Shown: in pieces, positions 47,183 through 58,571 of the stretch
Layout: each line of letters begins with the position of its first letter
Numbering within the stretch: the stretch's first letter is position 1
Source: Echinococcus granulosus
Lineage: Eukaryota > Platyhelminthes > Cestoda > Cyclophyllidea > Taeniidae
Direction: 5' to 3'
DNA: 64,000 nt
NCBI RefSeq assembly: GCF_000524195.1
Contig: NW_020170457.1
Location: forward strand, 200,781 to 264,780
The notes under the pieces: model-generated
The model's database searches: none
Seen by the model: only the letters and a program-made list of their open reading frames with translations
Told to the model about the DNA's origin: nothing
Translations under genes and position numbers: made by a program

Positions 47183-50100
47183 GTGAGTGCAGAAGAGGCT
47201 TGAATTCCTCTATTAAAATTCTCCTTCGATGCTATCTTAAATGCTTATTTAAAGTAAGGAATGAAAGCTTTCAATCAGCCATAATTTATCTTGAATTATC
47301 CCCATTCCTTATATTGACCTAGACTCTTGCTGAATGCAGAGGTTTGCTTGAGCACAAGCAGTTGGACAAAGCGAAGGCCTATGTGGAAGAACATCCACAT
47401 CCAAAATTATGGTAGGGCCTAGCTTGTCTTATCAGAAACCACTCCTCAACTTTCCTAATGTCAGCTGCGAGCTGAAATGCCTTCACTCACGATCCCATGC
47501 TACTTACTTACTGCCATTTCAGGCAATCCTATGCAGAAGCCGCATTGCAAGAAATGCAGTTGAATGAAGCCGAAGTGGGCTTTGTAATGTGCCAATACTA
47601 CCAGGGCATCGACTTTGTCAAAAAGCTTCGTAACATTCAATCAGAAGTGGTGCGGAGGGTGAGTTGTCACTTTTGCGGTCATTGACCTTATGTCCTGAAG
47701 GGTTGAAGAGCCACACAACATCGAGTTGTTCCTCCCTTCTACAGGCCGAAGTTCGAGCGCATTTTGGTGATTTTGATGGAGCAGAACGCTTGTACCTCAG
47801 CACTGACAGATGCGATTTGGCCATTGATTTGCGTCGACGTCTAGGGGATTGGTTCAGAGTAGCTCAACTGGCCAAAGAGTTTGGTGCGGTGGTGCGGGAC
47901 AGCGAGCTTACTGATGTCTGGAATGCCCTGGGAGATCACTACTATGACAAGGCACAATGGTAAATCAACTGTAGCTAATCATAATATTTTTTCCAGTGTT
48001 TGGAAGGCAAAAAAACCGATTTTTTTAGTCCGCTATACGTATCTTCGGGATTAGACTTCCGAAGCGAAACGATTACCCCTGGTGAAATTCAATTGTGACA
48101 TTCGGTTAGCTTATTGGGGGCTTTATTTGATCGGTTTGGGGCGATTTCTTTAACTCTATCATAGATGAGGCACTCGAATCTTGAGCTTGCTTTGTATTAC
48201 CAATTCTCCATTACGTACTACTGGAAAAATTTGAGTAGCAAAGCGCAGAAGTCTGCACTTCCAATTCTATCCAAACTATTGTTTATCATCTGTTATTTTA
48301 GGCCCCAAGCTTCTGAATTCTACAGGCAGGGAGGCGATTTCAAAAAACTAGTCCACTGTCTCTTTCGAATGGGGGATTATAGCACCATGGAAAGCCTAAT
48401 CCATGAGCTTCCTGATGGTCATTCATTACTACCGGAAATCGCACGAATATTCACTTGGGTCTCCTTGGCCGCACCTGCGGCTAAAGCCTTGATAAAGGTA
48501 AGAAACTAGTGCCAAAAATGTTTGCTTCATATTTAAGTTAATTGGGATCTAATTGTTTGCGTGATTTCTTACTTCAAGTGTGACCAATTGAAAGAAGCTG
48601 TGGAGGTTTGCATTCAACTGAACGACTGGAGCCTAGCCTTCCAGCTGACACAAGTTTCTTCTTCCTCTTCGTCTTCCGATGGTGATTCGAGTGAAGATGA
48701 TGTCCTTACGAAGACATCACTCAGACGTCGATTGATTGGCCAACTCCGCGCCTCGGTGAATCGAATGCTGGAGCAATCACGTCCATTTGAGGCTATAGAG
48801 ATGCTTAAAGGAGCTGGATATTTTCTTGACTCCGCAAAACTCCTCTTTCGAGTAATTACTTATTAGTCTTTGGTGACCTTTCCACTTTAGGAAACAAAGT
48901 TAGCCCAGAGTGGAGGCGCGAAGTTGAAAACCTTAAAGAAATTCTATGTTATGATCGGACTTCTCATTGATAAGCATCACGAACAGTCCAAATTGTCAAT
49001 TGAGGCATGAAACAATTGCGTAGAATCTTGTGCATAAAAAAATTGTTGAGCAATGTACGATTTTTTTCTACCATAGAATCCGAATCAGCAGGAGTCAATC
49101 TTCACAGGGGAGGAAGGCGACACTTCACGATCTGATTTAGGCGTATTCGGCGATCAAGCTACTTTTACTGAAAGGTCACGAAGACGCGAGACTGAAGATA
49201 CCGAAGCAGTAGCACATGGGAAACAGAATGATCTCCTTCAGCTCTCCAACAGCTATGAAATCACCAGACTTATTGACCAACCATGGCGTGGAGCAGAAGC
49301 CTGCCATTATTTGATGTTGTCACAACACCACCTCTATTTCGGTCTATTTGAGCAGGCTTTGAGGACTGCCATTCTGCTGAGGGACTACGACGACATCTTT
49401 GATGCAAGGAAGATACACAGCATCATTGGTGAGATAGGCGATAAATTTTACTAGCGCCTCTCTACAGGTCTGGATTTTGGCGTCTCCATCTTATAGGCGT
49501 TCAAATCAGTGTTTTTTGCGCTGTTTTATTAGAACATCTTTTGGCATAATAGATGGTGATTCAACCGACTTAGGTCCCTGGTATATTTCCACGTCTTTTA
49601 AGTATAATTAACTTTTAATTTATCTAAGGTTTTCCCCCGACTTTCACCCCCCAATTGTTGTGTGAAAATTTAGTGTAAACAAATAGTGGGGGTGTTTTAA
49701 AGCCTCATTAAGGTGACGTTGGGCTTGGGTTACTCCTGGAGACGTAATTAAAGCTACCCTAATTTATTAGGGTAGAGGCGTAGGCCTTCCTATTGCTACT
49801 TCTACTGTAGGGAGCGTAGCGCCCAGGGTTTGATAGTTCCGCCTATCGGACAACCTTTGTAAAACTGGGTGGTGCTCTACCGTTCGGCATTTTTGCATCG
49901 CTTCCAATTTTTCGAGGTTTTTATGAGGAAATTCGAGTTGGAGAGTAGAAGTACTGTAATAACAATGGCAACATGGCCCCCTTACTACTTATAAAGCCAA
50001 TCAGTAGTACTTTTCCATGTTTCAGCTCTGTGTGCAGTAAAGTCGGGGGCTTTTGCGACAGCCTCAAAAGCATTCATGAAATTGCAAAATCTTCCCGGAT

Positions 50101-53100
50101 GGTCAACATTGGAGCGTCAAAAACTTGACGACTTAATATTTGAAATTTTTACCAGGTTAGTTGATTGCCTACTTATTCCAATTTGGATTCGATTATTATT
50201 ACTTTTTAATGCTTTTCAGGTATCCCCCAAAGAACTTGATAAAATCGGCCTCGTCGATTGAACTGGATGTGGTGTTAGAAAGGTGAGGTCACTTTTTGTT
50301 TTTCTTTTTCAAAAAAAGTATTTTTTCCTCTCTACATGAATGCTCGAATAGTAATGCTTTAGCCCCCTGATTTTAGAAAAGACTCACCAACCTAGACCAT
50401 TTTGAGCATTACAGTCAGGATACCTTGGGTGTGAATGCTAATATTACTTCTTCTTTACATTACCCAAACCTCCTAAGGACATTCTCATGAAGTAGAGGGT
50501 AATGGAATACTTTTATGCGGGTCTTTTTTTGCATGCAGAAAAGGAGTAGCTGTAAAGAGACTAGTCTTCTTTTTTGTTCTTTTGTGTCCTTAAAATGGCG
50601 GTCATTTTAATCGGTGATCCTGGTCCAGTCAGAGACAAGGTTGTTGCGAGTTCAACATTGGCTCTAGAGGCCGAGACAAAGTCCTCCTTTTAGCCACCGC
50701 CGTTTTTACCTTCCTTTATCCATGGAATGTCGAGAAGAGGTGGTATTTATTACTTAGAGTCTTTGGGGAGATTAGGGATTATCTCCCTCTTCACGTCTCT
50801 TTCCTCCTCCCCCCCCCCTCCCATATTCATATCCGAAATAAAGCCTTCTCGTGGATAAATTTGGCAGCTGAATGAGGCACGCTGCTTTGTCAGAATAGCA
50901 CTTTCTTCCAACTGACTCATTAGCCCAGGATGTTTCTCCTGAAAGAGGTATTCCGATTTGGGAAGTCTGAGCTAGTCCACAGTCCAACACGCATACGCAC
51001 GCATCCACTACCCAGTAGCCCACCGGAGTTGACGTTGTGCATATCCTAGAAGTGACCCATTGGTGGTGGATGAATCATTTGGGGATAGTTAATGGACTGC
51101 TCGTTTACATAACGATGGTGGCATTAAAATGACTTAAAAAGCAAAAATTTACATGTCACTCGATCAGTCAATCATTAACAACAAAAAATACATCAATAAA
51201 CCACACATTTTATGTAGCACACATCTTGATTTTATTCCTCTTTTCCCTTATCGACTGTTAAGCTACCTGCATCACCCGCAGATCCTTGTAACCTACGCAG
51301 GAGTTCGCTCAGTGTTCACACCTTGTTTTTTTTTTCTTGTTGTTAAAAGCCCTGCTCCGCATCTTTTCCTACTGCACGCATAATTAACTCCTCTCTTTCG
51401 CAGTCTCGGCCAGCCCACCCCTCCCAAGTAAACATTCACCTCGTGGGCCAATTAGCTAATCCACTTTAATGTGCGATGCTTTTAAAATCTCACTGAAAGA
51501 GTTTGCGCCCTATTCTAGAAGTACATAACACTGACACCAGTGGAGTGGTAGGTGACCATAATAAAGGTCACGGTGGCTAAAACAAGGACGATAATGAGCC
51601 TGTGGCTGCCACAGTTGGAGAGTTGATGTAAGCCCAGCAACGTAGGTCAACATGATGGCAACTATGGCCTTGATAATACCTTCACAATCTACGCTTTTTA
51701 ACCTCTGTCATGATCAATCAAAGCACTGAAGTGAGAAGCACTGACTAGCATCTAGAGTTCATTGCCAGAGTCACAAATATGTGACACTTCTTCTTTATCA
51801 ATTTATGGCAACTGATTGGTCCAAATTTTGTCTCAAATAATTTAGCTGAATCCGAAGTACGTATAGGACGCTTGGCTCTGGAGGCCATAATCCCTTTTTT
51901 CCTTTCACCTTTTGGGCAACATTTTTATCGGTCAGTTTGGTGGCTTAAGTGATGTCGTCATTGTTTGACAAAAAAGACCATTCGAACCGAGTTGATTGAT
52001 TCTCTTCTCTAATTCTAACGTCTAACGTTATTAAATTCCTAAGTGACAACACAGATGCCTAAGTGGAAACGAAAATCGGGACGTCACATACATGTGACAC
52101 TGATAGTACATTTGTGAATTTTGTGAAATACAGTTAAAAACGAAAACTTTGGTCTGTGTAGGTCCGACTGGTTGATAAGCACGCAAAATGCTGTACTATT
52201 GACTAGTCGATTTATTTGACAGCAACAAGTTTACACATGAAAGCTGCTTTATTTCGCACACGTGGAGCGAATGGTAGCTTTGAAAATCAGCTTTAAAAAG
52301 CCTTCTTTTATAGCTCTTGACCACTGCTGGGTATTGTAGTAAATAAGAAAGGAGTGTCTCTTTCACCTCATGATCGTAATAGCTTAAAACATTGAAATCA
52401 AGTGTCTGAGAGTTTGGAAACTGTCTCCTCTGTTATCACTCGCTTGGGTGCCTCTATGTGTCAATTTGCGTATGGCCCAGATCCAGTGTGCTCCTCATTC
52501 CAACCTACTTAACTGCTCTTTATTCATTCCTCCTTGCTCCAACCATAGCCTTATGGATGTGTGGAGGGCTCTCCGTTCCCCCTACCCCTCCTCACCCTCT
52601 AGAATGGTTGTTGCCTCACTTTCCAATTCATCCATAGACGAGCCTGTGAGTGTGACACAAACAATCACTTCATTGTTCCCAGAGGAATATTTAAGGGTAA
52701 TTCTTATGAATCACTTGTTTGTATTTGTTACAATAGATCGAAGAGACATTTTATAGGGAGGATAAGTCAGGAACGATGAAATTTTTGAACCGAGATGATA
52801 ACACCTTAGAGAGGTGAGGTGCAGAATGTCTTGCGTACCCACACTACCGTCGTGCATCGTCGTTAGCTCATTTTGACCTCACCCAGTAAGAAGTGGGGTG
52901 GGTGGCGGGGGTGGCAGTCGGATGTCTGGCGCATGACTCATCGAGTGTTGCAGGTATAAACCCGCATTTACAACATTCGCATTCCGTAGGCCTGCCAAAA
53001 CGCCTACCTACGGCAATAGCAGGGTCTTCTTTCATCTGCCATTTTGGGAATTTGTCTGTTCAGCTAGCTTCCATCTGCCCATAGTGTTCCTACATTTCTC

Positions 53101-55811
53101 TTCGTCTGACCGATTAATACCACCTTAAGTGGATGAATTTTGTCTAGTTTTAACGAGGTACACAAACTACACTTGCCAGCAGCCTGCCTGTTATGTTACC
53201 GCTCAATGCTTAGGGCCTTTTTCGTCGTCTTTCAATAAGGATCCACTCCCAAATGCGCCTCCATTAAATCAGACTGATCTCGGTGATGTGGAAGATGGCA
53301 AATTCCCACGCATCCGTCAAAGGATTGGAGTTTGTGTAAGAGTGTAAGATTGTGTAAAAAATGTGGAGCATCATTCAAAACGCCGGGGCGGTTGCAGATG
53401 CTTGTGAGGGTATACGCTCTCCTTGTCACTTAGCAAAGGTTTAAATTTGCTAAAAGGGGAGGGAGAGAAGGTTCTTCGATGAGGCTGCCAAACGGATAGA
53501 GGTGGGAATTGCCTAGTGTATTGTCAATAGACCTCAAAGTAATTTCAGTTAAAAATGATGGCGGGGGAAAGGCGTACCTCTTGAAGAGCAGGTTGAGTAA
53601 AGTATGAAGTCTTCTTCAAAAAGGGTGCGGTAATTTGATTACTTGGAAGAGATTTTTGACAGCAGCCTCCTTTAATACTCTCTGTCAATGTGTGTGAGGA
53701 AAAAGGTTTCATTTGGTTAAAAAAAAATGATTCTATATCCTCGGTTCTCAGCGCTGCTTCGTTTGTTGATTTATTTGGTAAAAGAAGGCTTTGACATGCG
53801 CTTGTCAATGTCACTCGCCGCCAATGGTAGGTATTAGCAATGCCAAAAGAGGTGTCAACACTCCGTGCGCCTATAATTTTCCTTTTTTTATTCTTCCTTA
53901 ATCCCATATACACAAAGGTGCAAGATTTGATGGCTCAAATACACCGACGGATCTGTGATTTAAAAAGCTCTTGTAACTTCTAGTTACTCAGGGGGTACCT
54001 GTCAAATGTGTTCACTTGTCCTTTTGACTGAGTTGCAAAGCATAGATGTCATTCTGTCTATTGGTGCACTACGCTTGACTATTCAGAGCATCCGGATGAA
54101 TCTGAGGTGATTTGAACTTGTCTCCCCCACCATCCGAGGGGTAATTCGGTGCCAGAGGAGAAGTACAGCCTTCTCATCCAACTTATTGTTGTTGAACGCA
54201 CCACCTAGAGTTGGTTCCTGTGCTCAGCTACTAGAGGTTGATGCATCGGTTTGGTGAAGAACCCGCATGGACTTAAACAACTTGAGGGCAATCCGTCAGG
54301 AGTAATTGTCAATGCCTGTTTAGTGGGAGATTTGGAGTTCTTTCACATCAAAAATGGACTTTCATTTGGCGAAAACGCGGGGTTTTTAGCCTGTCCTCTT
54401 AGAATATTTGTGATTAGATGAGGATTTTGTTTTGCACTGCCTGATGAATGAGCCTCGGGGGCTTTTACGCGAGATCACCAACACAGTTGTAAAGGAAAAG
54501 GTAGTTGTTGGCTTCCGGTACCATGAAAAGTTCTGGCAACTTGGGTGTCTGAGGCAGGTAATGTGTCCTATTGGGAAAGAATGATAAATTGTACTGATGA
54601 TTGTTGTGCAGCCATCCACTTCTGATCTATCAATTATCCATCCATCCATTTCATCATCTAACCATCCGTCCGTCCATCCATCTATTTCGTCATCGCGCAT
54701 CCATCTATCTACTCGTCTCAGTCCCATTCCTGTAGTCATTTGGAAATAAATGTGTGTCACTAGCATGGCTTGGTGTGCGTCCATTTTGTCAGTGGACGAG
54801 CATTTAAAGGGAATCGGACAAGTAGATGACTCTCTTTCTCTATGAAGATTATTTGTACCTGTGAAAAATTAGTGGGTTTTCAACGCTTAAACAAAAACAA
54901 GAAACAGCTGTGTAATAAGAAAAGTACCAACGACAAGGCTGAATTGAGCCTCGTCTTCCTCACTTTTAAGCGTAAAAGTCAATAAACATCCATGCAATCT
55001 AAATTCGAGGTTTCCTTCCAAAAATTCACAATGCCCCCTTCCCTAAGGGGCGTGGTGTTGGAACTCCGACCTAGATCAGTGCAGATTAACATTACTGAGC
55101 TGTAAACAATGCACACACCGCCTTGTCCTTTCATTTCGTCTGAACATGTCGCCAGTTGCATGGCCATTCCTCTAGAAGAGACGGCTGTTCATAGTTGACT
55201 GAAGCATTCGAGGTGGTACCAAAGAAGCATAAGTTATTCACGTTAAATGGACTATTCTCGTCTAGGAAACATTGTATCAATGCCAAAATTTGCCTTTACC
55301 CTTTCAAAGGAATTATTGACATGTAATAGTTTCTCCCAGCTCAGAATAAGTAAGCAGTCGCTCAGCTTCGTTCCCTGCTTTCTTCGTTCCCATTCCCCAC
55401 CGTTCAGGCGCGGTGATGGGCTGTCAGCTGTTAGTAGGTGAGACTTGCTGTATTCAGCGTTTGCTTTTGTGGAAAAATGGACATGACTAGTCCAACATTT
55501 GTTGAGGAGAAAGTTCTATGCATACACAGCATCATACAAGGACGCATGACCCGCCGCAATGCCATGATGGCGACAGGCACCACGGAGTGGGTGTAGGTAG
55601 ACACGCATCCTGAGCAAATGCCTCTCTGACAGGCCCTTTTTTCCTTCTTTCTTGACTTTGCAGTGAAACGAAAGTCCCAATTTGTGTGGTGACGGGTCAA
55701 CCAGTGACAGAATATCAGTTTTGGATGTGTCCTGCCTGTAAACACAGTGCATACGAATCGGAGATTAGTCGAGTGCAGAACTGCCCAATTTGTCACATCC
55801 CTGTCCAATGA
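43803..55811 (+). CDS. WDR35: WD repeat protein 35 / intraflagellar transport protein 121
   Basis: Subunit of the IFT-A complex, which drives retrograde transport and membrane-protein entry in cilia; flatworms have ciliated epidermal, flame and sensory cells. Exons: 43803-43826, 43867-44053, 44089-44240, 44284-44487, 44562-44727, 44766-44926, 44995-45222, 45264-45356, 45430-45638, 46073-46357, 46655-46802, 46985-47182, 47323-47411, 47523-47658, 47745-47959, 48302-48497, 48579-48851, 48891-49004, 49077-49428, 50026-50155, 50220-50282, 55664-55811. They total 3771 nt and encode 1256 aa, with all junctions in phase. Human WDR35 has about 1180 aa. It starts MFAYLSKK like the human MFFYLSKK. Two WD40 beta-propellers are followed by TPR-like helices and a C-terminal Cys motif. 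Identity is certain. Confidence 0.96.
47323..50282 (+). CDS. WDR35: WDR35 TPR/alpha-solenoid exons 13-21
   Basis: Helical repeat half that contacts other IFT-A subunits. Motifs include [20 protein letters not shown] across an intron, [73 protein letters not shown] and [20 protein letters not shown]. Exon 48579-48851 has an extra Ser/Asp-rich loop ([14 protein letters not shown]) not found in human WDR35. Exon 48891-49004 ends GAG|GCATGA, which I interpret as a GC donor. It is the only border that joins in phase to 49077, and an in-frame TGA follows just after it. Confidence 0.92.
49429..50025 (+). other. WDR35 intron 19 (597 nt)
   Basis: Larger than most introns of this gene. It contains a perfect 9 bp hairpin, CTACCCTAA at 49754-49762 and TTAGGGTAG at 49767-49775 with a four-base loop, in a locally GC-richer stretch (about 49690-49920). 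It could be an inserted repeat or a structured RNA; I cannot name one. Confidence 0.45.
51770..51787. repeat. Dispersed palindrome copy
   Basis: GTCACAAATATGTGACAC, identical to the copy at 22023, in the last WDR35 intron. Confidence 0.8.
52083..52100. repeat. Dispersed palindrome copy
   Basis: GTCACATACATGTGACAC, same arms and same trailing AC, 313 bp from the previous copy. Confidence 0.75.
54636..54712. repeat. CATC/CATCTAT tetranucleotide minisatellite
   Basis: Imperfect tandem CATC, CCGT and ATCT units within the last WDR35 intron. Confidence 0.75.
55664..55811 (+). CDS. WDR35: WDR35 terminal exon with paired Cys motifs
   Basis: Encodes [20 protein letters not shown], then [15 protein letters not shown] and [10 protein letters not shown] before TGA. 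The two CxxC pairs, one after FWM and one at the end, match the C-terminal zinc-ribbon-like module of WDR35. The acceptor TGACTTTGCAG leaves one base completing the split Ser codon from exon 21, so the junction across the 5.4 kb intron is in phase. Confidence 0.95.
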
Positions 55812-58571
55812 CGCCCCACGTCTTGACAATGACATGTTTGACTCTCACTGTCTGTGATTGACTACGAGGATTAATAGCAACGTTTGAATTACGTTTTCAT
55901 TAGTGGTTTTAAGCAGTGCACTGATTGGGTGTCGGTTCACTTTTTGATTACTTTTTAATGTTCAAAACAAGGGTGGGCAGATACTACTTACAAAATTATC
56001 AGTAGATTGGGGGCGTGTAACGGCTTATCAAACGCCAAAGGCAACTTTTTAAATATAGCCACAAAAAAGATGAAACATCAGATGACAGTGTTAACCATGG
56101 TATGTAGAGGAGCTCATATTCCATTTCGAGGGATGTCAACGCCGATTAGATGGAGCCAGTTATGGCAGGTACGAGGCTTGCAAATACCTATCTGGTCGGA
56201 GTCATACTACTTAATCTGGTCCCATTATACATCAGTACTATTCTCCCATATCAATAAAAGCCGATGGTGTCTTAAAATTACTTTTTAAATGGGCAAACCA
56301 TTACGACTGCTAGCGTTCTACTTAAATTAAGAAAAGTGGTATACTTTGTAGGCTTCAAAATGCTTCTATATTACATTCTAATTTTAAAAAATGGATTTTC
56401 GACTTAGCTCGTGAGTAATTTTTGATTTTCCCGGTCTTTGGGAGCGCACTCTTACCCCTAGGACCGACACTGTCAACAGACCAAGTCAAGATACAGTGGT
56501 AATTATTTTAAGTTGCAAAAGGTATCATTAAGAGAGCACAGAGGAGGAGAATGAAGCGGTATCTCGCCCTTACCCCCTTTCTCACGAGTAAGTTCTGCCA
56601 TATGAGGTATGAGACCCCAGTGACTGGTTGATCAGTCCTGCCTGCCTCTCAAGTAGGAGATCTTCGAGAACACCCTTTGGTTTGTTGCACTCAGTAGGTC
56701 TTTTTCGCCATCAGTAAGTTATTGAGTTGTTTAACTCGTTCCGCCTGAAGCGTAGTGCACACATGCACACGAAGAAAGTAGTCTTCTTGAGATGTCTTGA
56801 TGCGTGCTTTTGAAGTGAGAGATGAGTGGTGAGTGATTGGTTTGGTGACAGCTAATGATGCATTTGTTCTTTTAACGAGTGTCGCGATATGAAAGCTACC
56901 TCTCATCACATTTCAGTCTGCTGATTAACAAAAAACTGCATAAGTCTATGGAGATGTCAGCGGATTCCACACCATTCACAGTTTGGCAGGCTAATCTTCA
57001 ATAACTCCTTGTACTTTGGCGTTGTTTTGAAGACTAAAAATTCCCCACTGGATTGCGATGCATCATCATCAGGTGATTCATCACCAGAGGTAAAATGCTT
57101 GAAGCATTTCTCAGTGGCTCCTGTAGCTTTGGGGTCGGATTACACTGAATTTTTATGGTAGTCTACCCCGAATCACATTTTCGGTATTCAACAGACATCA
57201 AAGATGTGATTTGGGACGGAACACGGGGGGAAGGGAAAAGATCAAATGTGCAATCCAGGCCATCGATGGATTGATGCGTTCAGCAGGCCCATACCAAATG
57301 CGAAAACTTTGGCCAAAATAATTCTCAAAAGAATATTTAAATTTGCGTGATCTTTCCTTTCTGTAAGGTGCAGTTTGGGATTTTTTGACGTGCACTTCTC
57401 AACATACAAATTTGCCAGCCAGTGCTGATATTCATATGCCACTCATTTTGCAGTAGTATATGCTTGCAGGCTTTTAAATACCCACTAAACTGTTAGAACT
57501 CAAAAAATTCGTAATGAACTTGACCATTCATCCAGCTTGTCGTGGTGGCGATTTCAGCAGGAGAGGAACTACAATTGTTGATGATGACATTAGAAGTCGG
57601 AGTCGGACGATTCAGGCTTCTTGGATCCTTTCCCTGGCAGTCTAGTCACACTGAGGGTGTGGCAACAAAATTCTACAGTAGCGATGATCCTCCTCCACCA
57701 TTGTTAGTATCGCAGAACCTCTACAATTCGTCCAGCCATTTCGCACTTCTAGCCTTCCAGGTTCTCTCTTACCGACAGTGGAACACAAGGGGCGTTCACG
57801 CGATATTGGTACATAAAAATCAAGTGTTTTCCATTAATGGGCGACAGGTATACCTTCTTCCGCACTACCGGTCAGCTTGTTGACTAACCCGATCAAGGAT
57901 ACCATTAAGCAAAATGATACTATGTAACACTTATATTGCGTTAGTGTGCATGGAACACTGTGTAGTCATGACCAGAATTCCACGTGAAAAAAAAGAGAAA
58001 AATCTGTAGACGCCCGCGGAATTCTGGCACTAAAGTATAGCGCTAAAATTCTCAGCCGGTGGATGGTGTCATACATTAAAAGAGGGCCCCGACTCTCCGC
58101 CTCCACACCAATGATGATCCCAGTCCACAGCACGCCATCCATTCCAGTGAGCTTTCACTGCGTCTACCTCATCCTGGACGCTTGGTGAATGTGTCACAAG
58201 AGGAACACTACACAATTTACTATTCCGTCTAGTGAAACCGGAAGTAGGACACACTCATCCATAAATATAAACGCTCAAGTCACGAGACTGCTTTTCGCTT
58301 CTGACCGACGACGGCATAAAGCAGACTCTCTGAGGATGCTTCAGACGAATGATCAAGTCTTTCCACGTCGTGACTACCTTGCAGGTCAGACATTACCTAT
58401 AACCTTGGACCTGTGTAAACCACGAGTCAATTCGCATAGTCAGAGGAGGAATAAACACACAGGGATGGAGCAAAGCCATGTCGACTCCTTAGAGCCACAA
58501 AAAATGGTGCCAGTTATCACAGTGTTTTCTCAGTAGTGCACGCAAGTGAGTTCACGCACTCCCCATCGACA
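55812..58571. other. Convergent intergenic region between WDR35 and BTB gene
   Basis: The 3' ends of WDR35 (plus) and the BTB gene (minus) meet here. AATAAA at 56253-56258 is a plausible WDR35 polyadenylation signal, about 440 bp after the stop. Open frames at 57542-57883 and 58189-58536 (plus) are of uncertain meaning; the second may simply be antisense to the BTB 3' UTR. Confidence 0.45.
57542..57883 (+). CDS. Hypothetical open frame, possible orphan exon
   Basis: I do not recognise this sequence. A 113-codon frame contains LLSYRQ-like and SSDDPPPPLLVSQNLYNSS stretches with fairly even codon use. An acceptor-like ATTCATCCAG lies just upstream and a donor-like CGACAG|GTATAC lies inside near 57848. 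I found no partner exons in phase. It may be chance, or an exon of an unannotated gene. Confidence 0.2.
   Translation: MVAISAGEELQLLMMTLEVGVGRFRLLGSFPWQSSHTEGVATKFYSSDDPPPPLLVSQNLYNSSSHFALLAFQVLSYRQWNTRGVHAILVHKNQVFSINGRQVYLLPHYRSAC

Larger units (their letters stand above)
50283..55663 (+). other. WDR35 last intron (5.4 kb)
   Basis: This is far longer than any other intron of the gene and isolates the final exon. It holds two copies of the dispersed palindrome (51770-51787 and 52083-52100), a C run near 50805 and a CATC minisatellite. Short open frames at 52448-52756 and 53129-53347 (plus) are not usable as WDR35 exons because their phases do not fit and the flanking exons already join without a gap. 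I see no nested gene that I can support. Confidence 0.6.

Noticed and set aside
52448..52756. Possible extra WDR35 exon, with acceptor at about 52550 and donor at about 52696
   Set aside because: It would end in phase 0, but the final exon needs a preceding phase of 2. The exons at 50282 and 55664 join directly to match the family without a gap.
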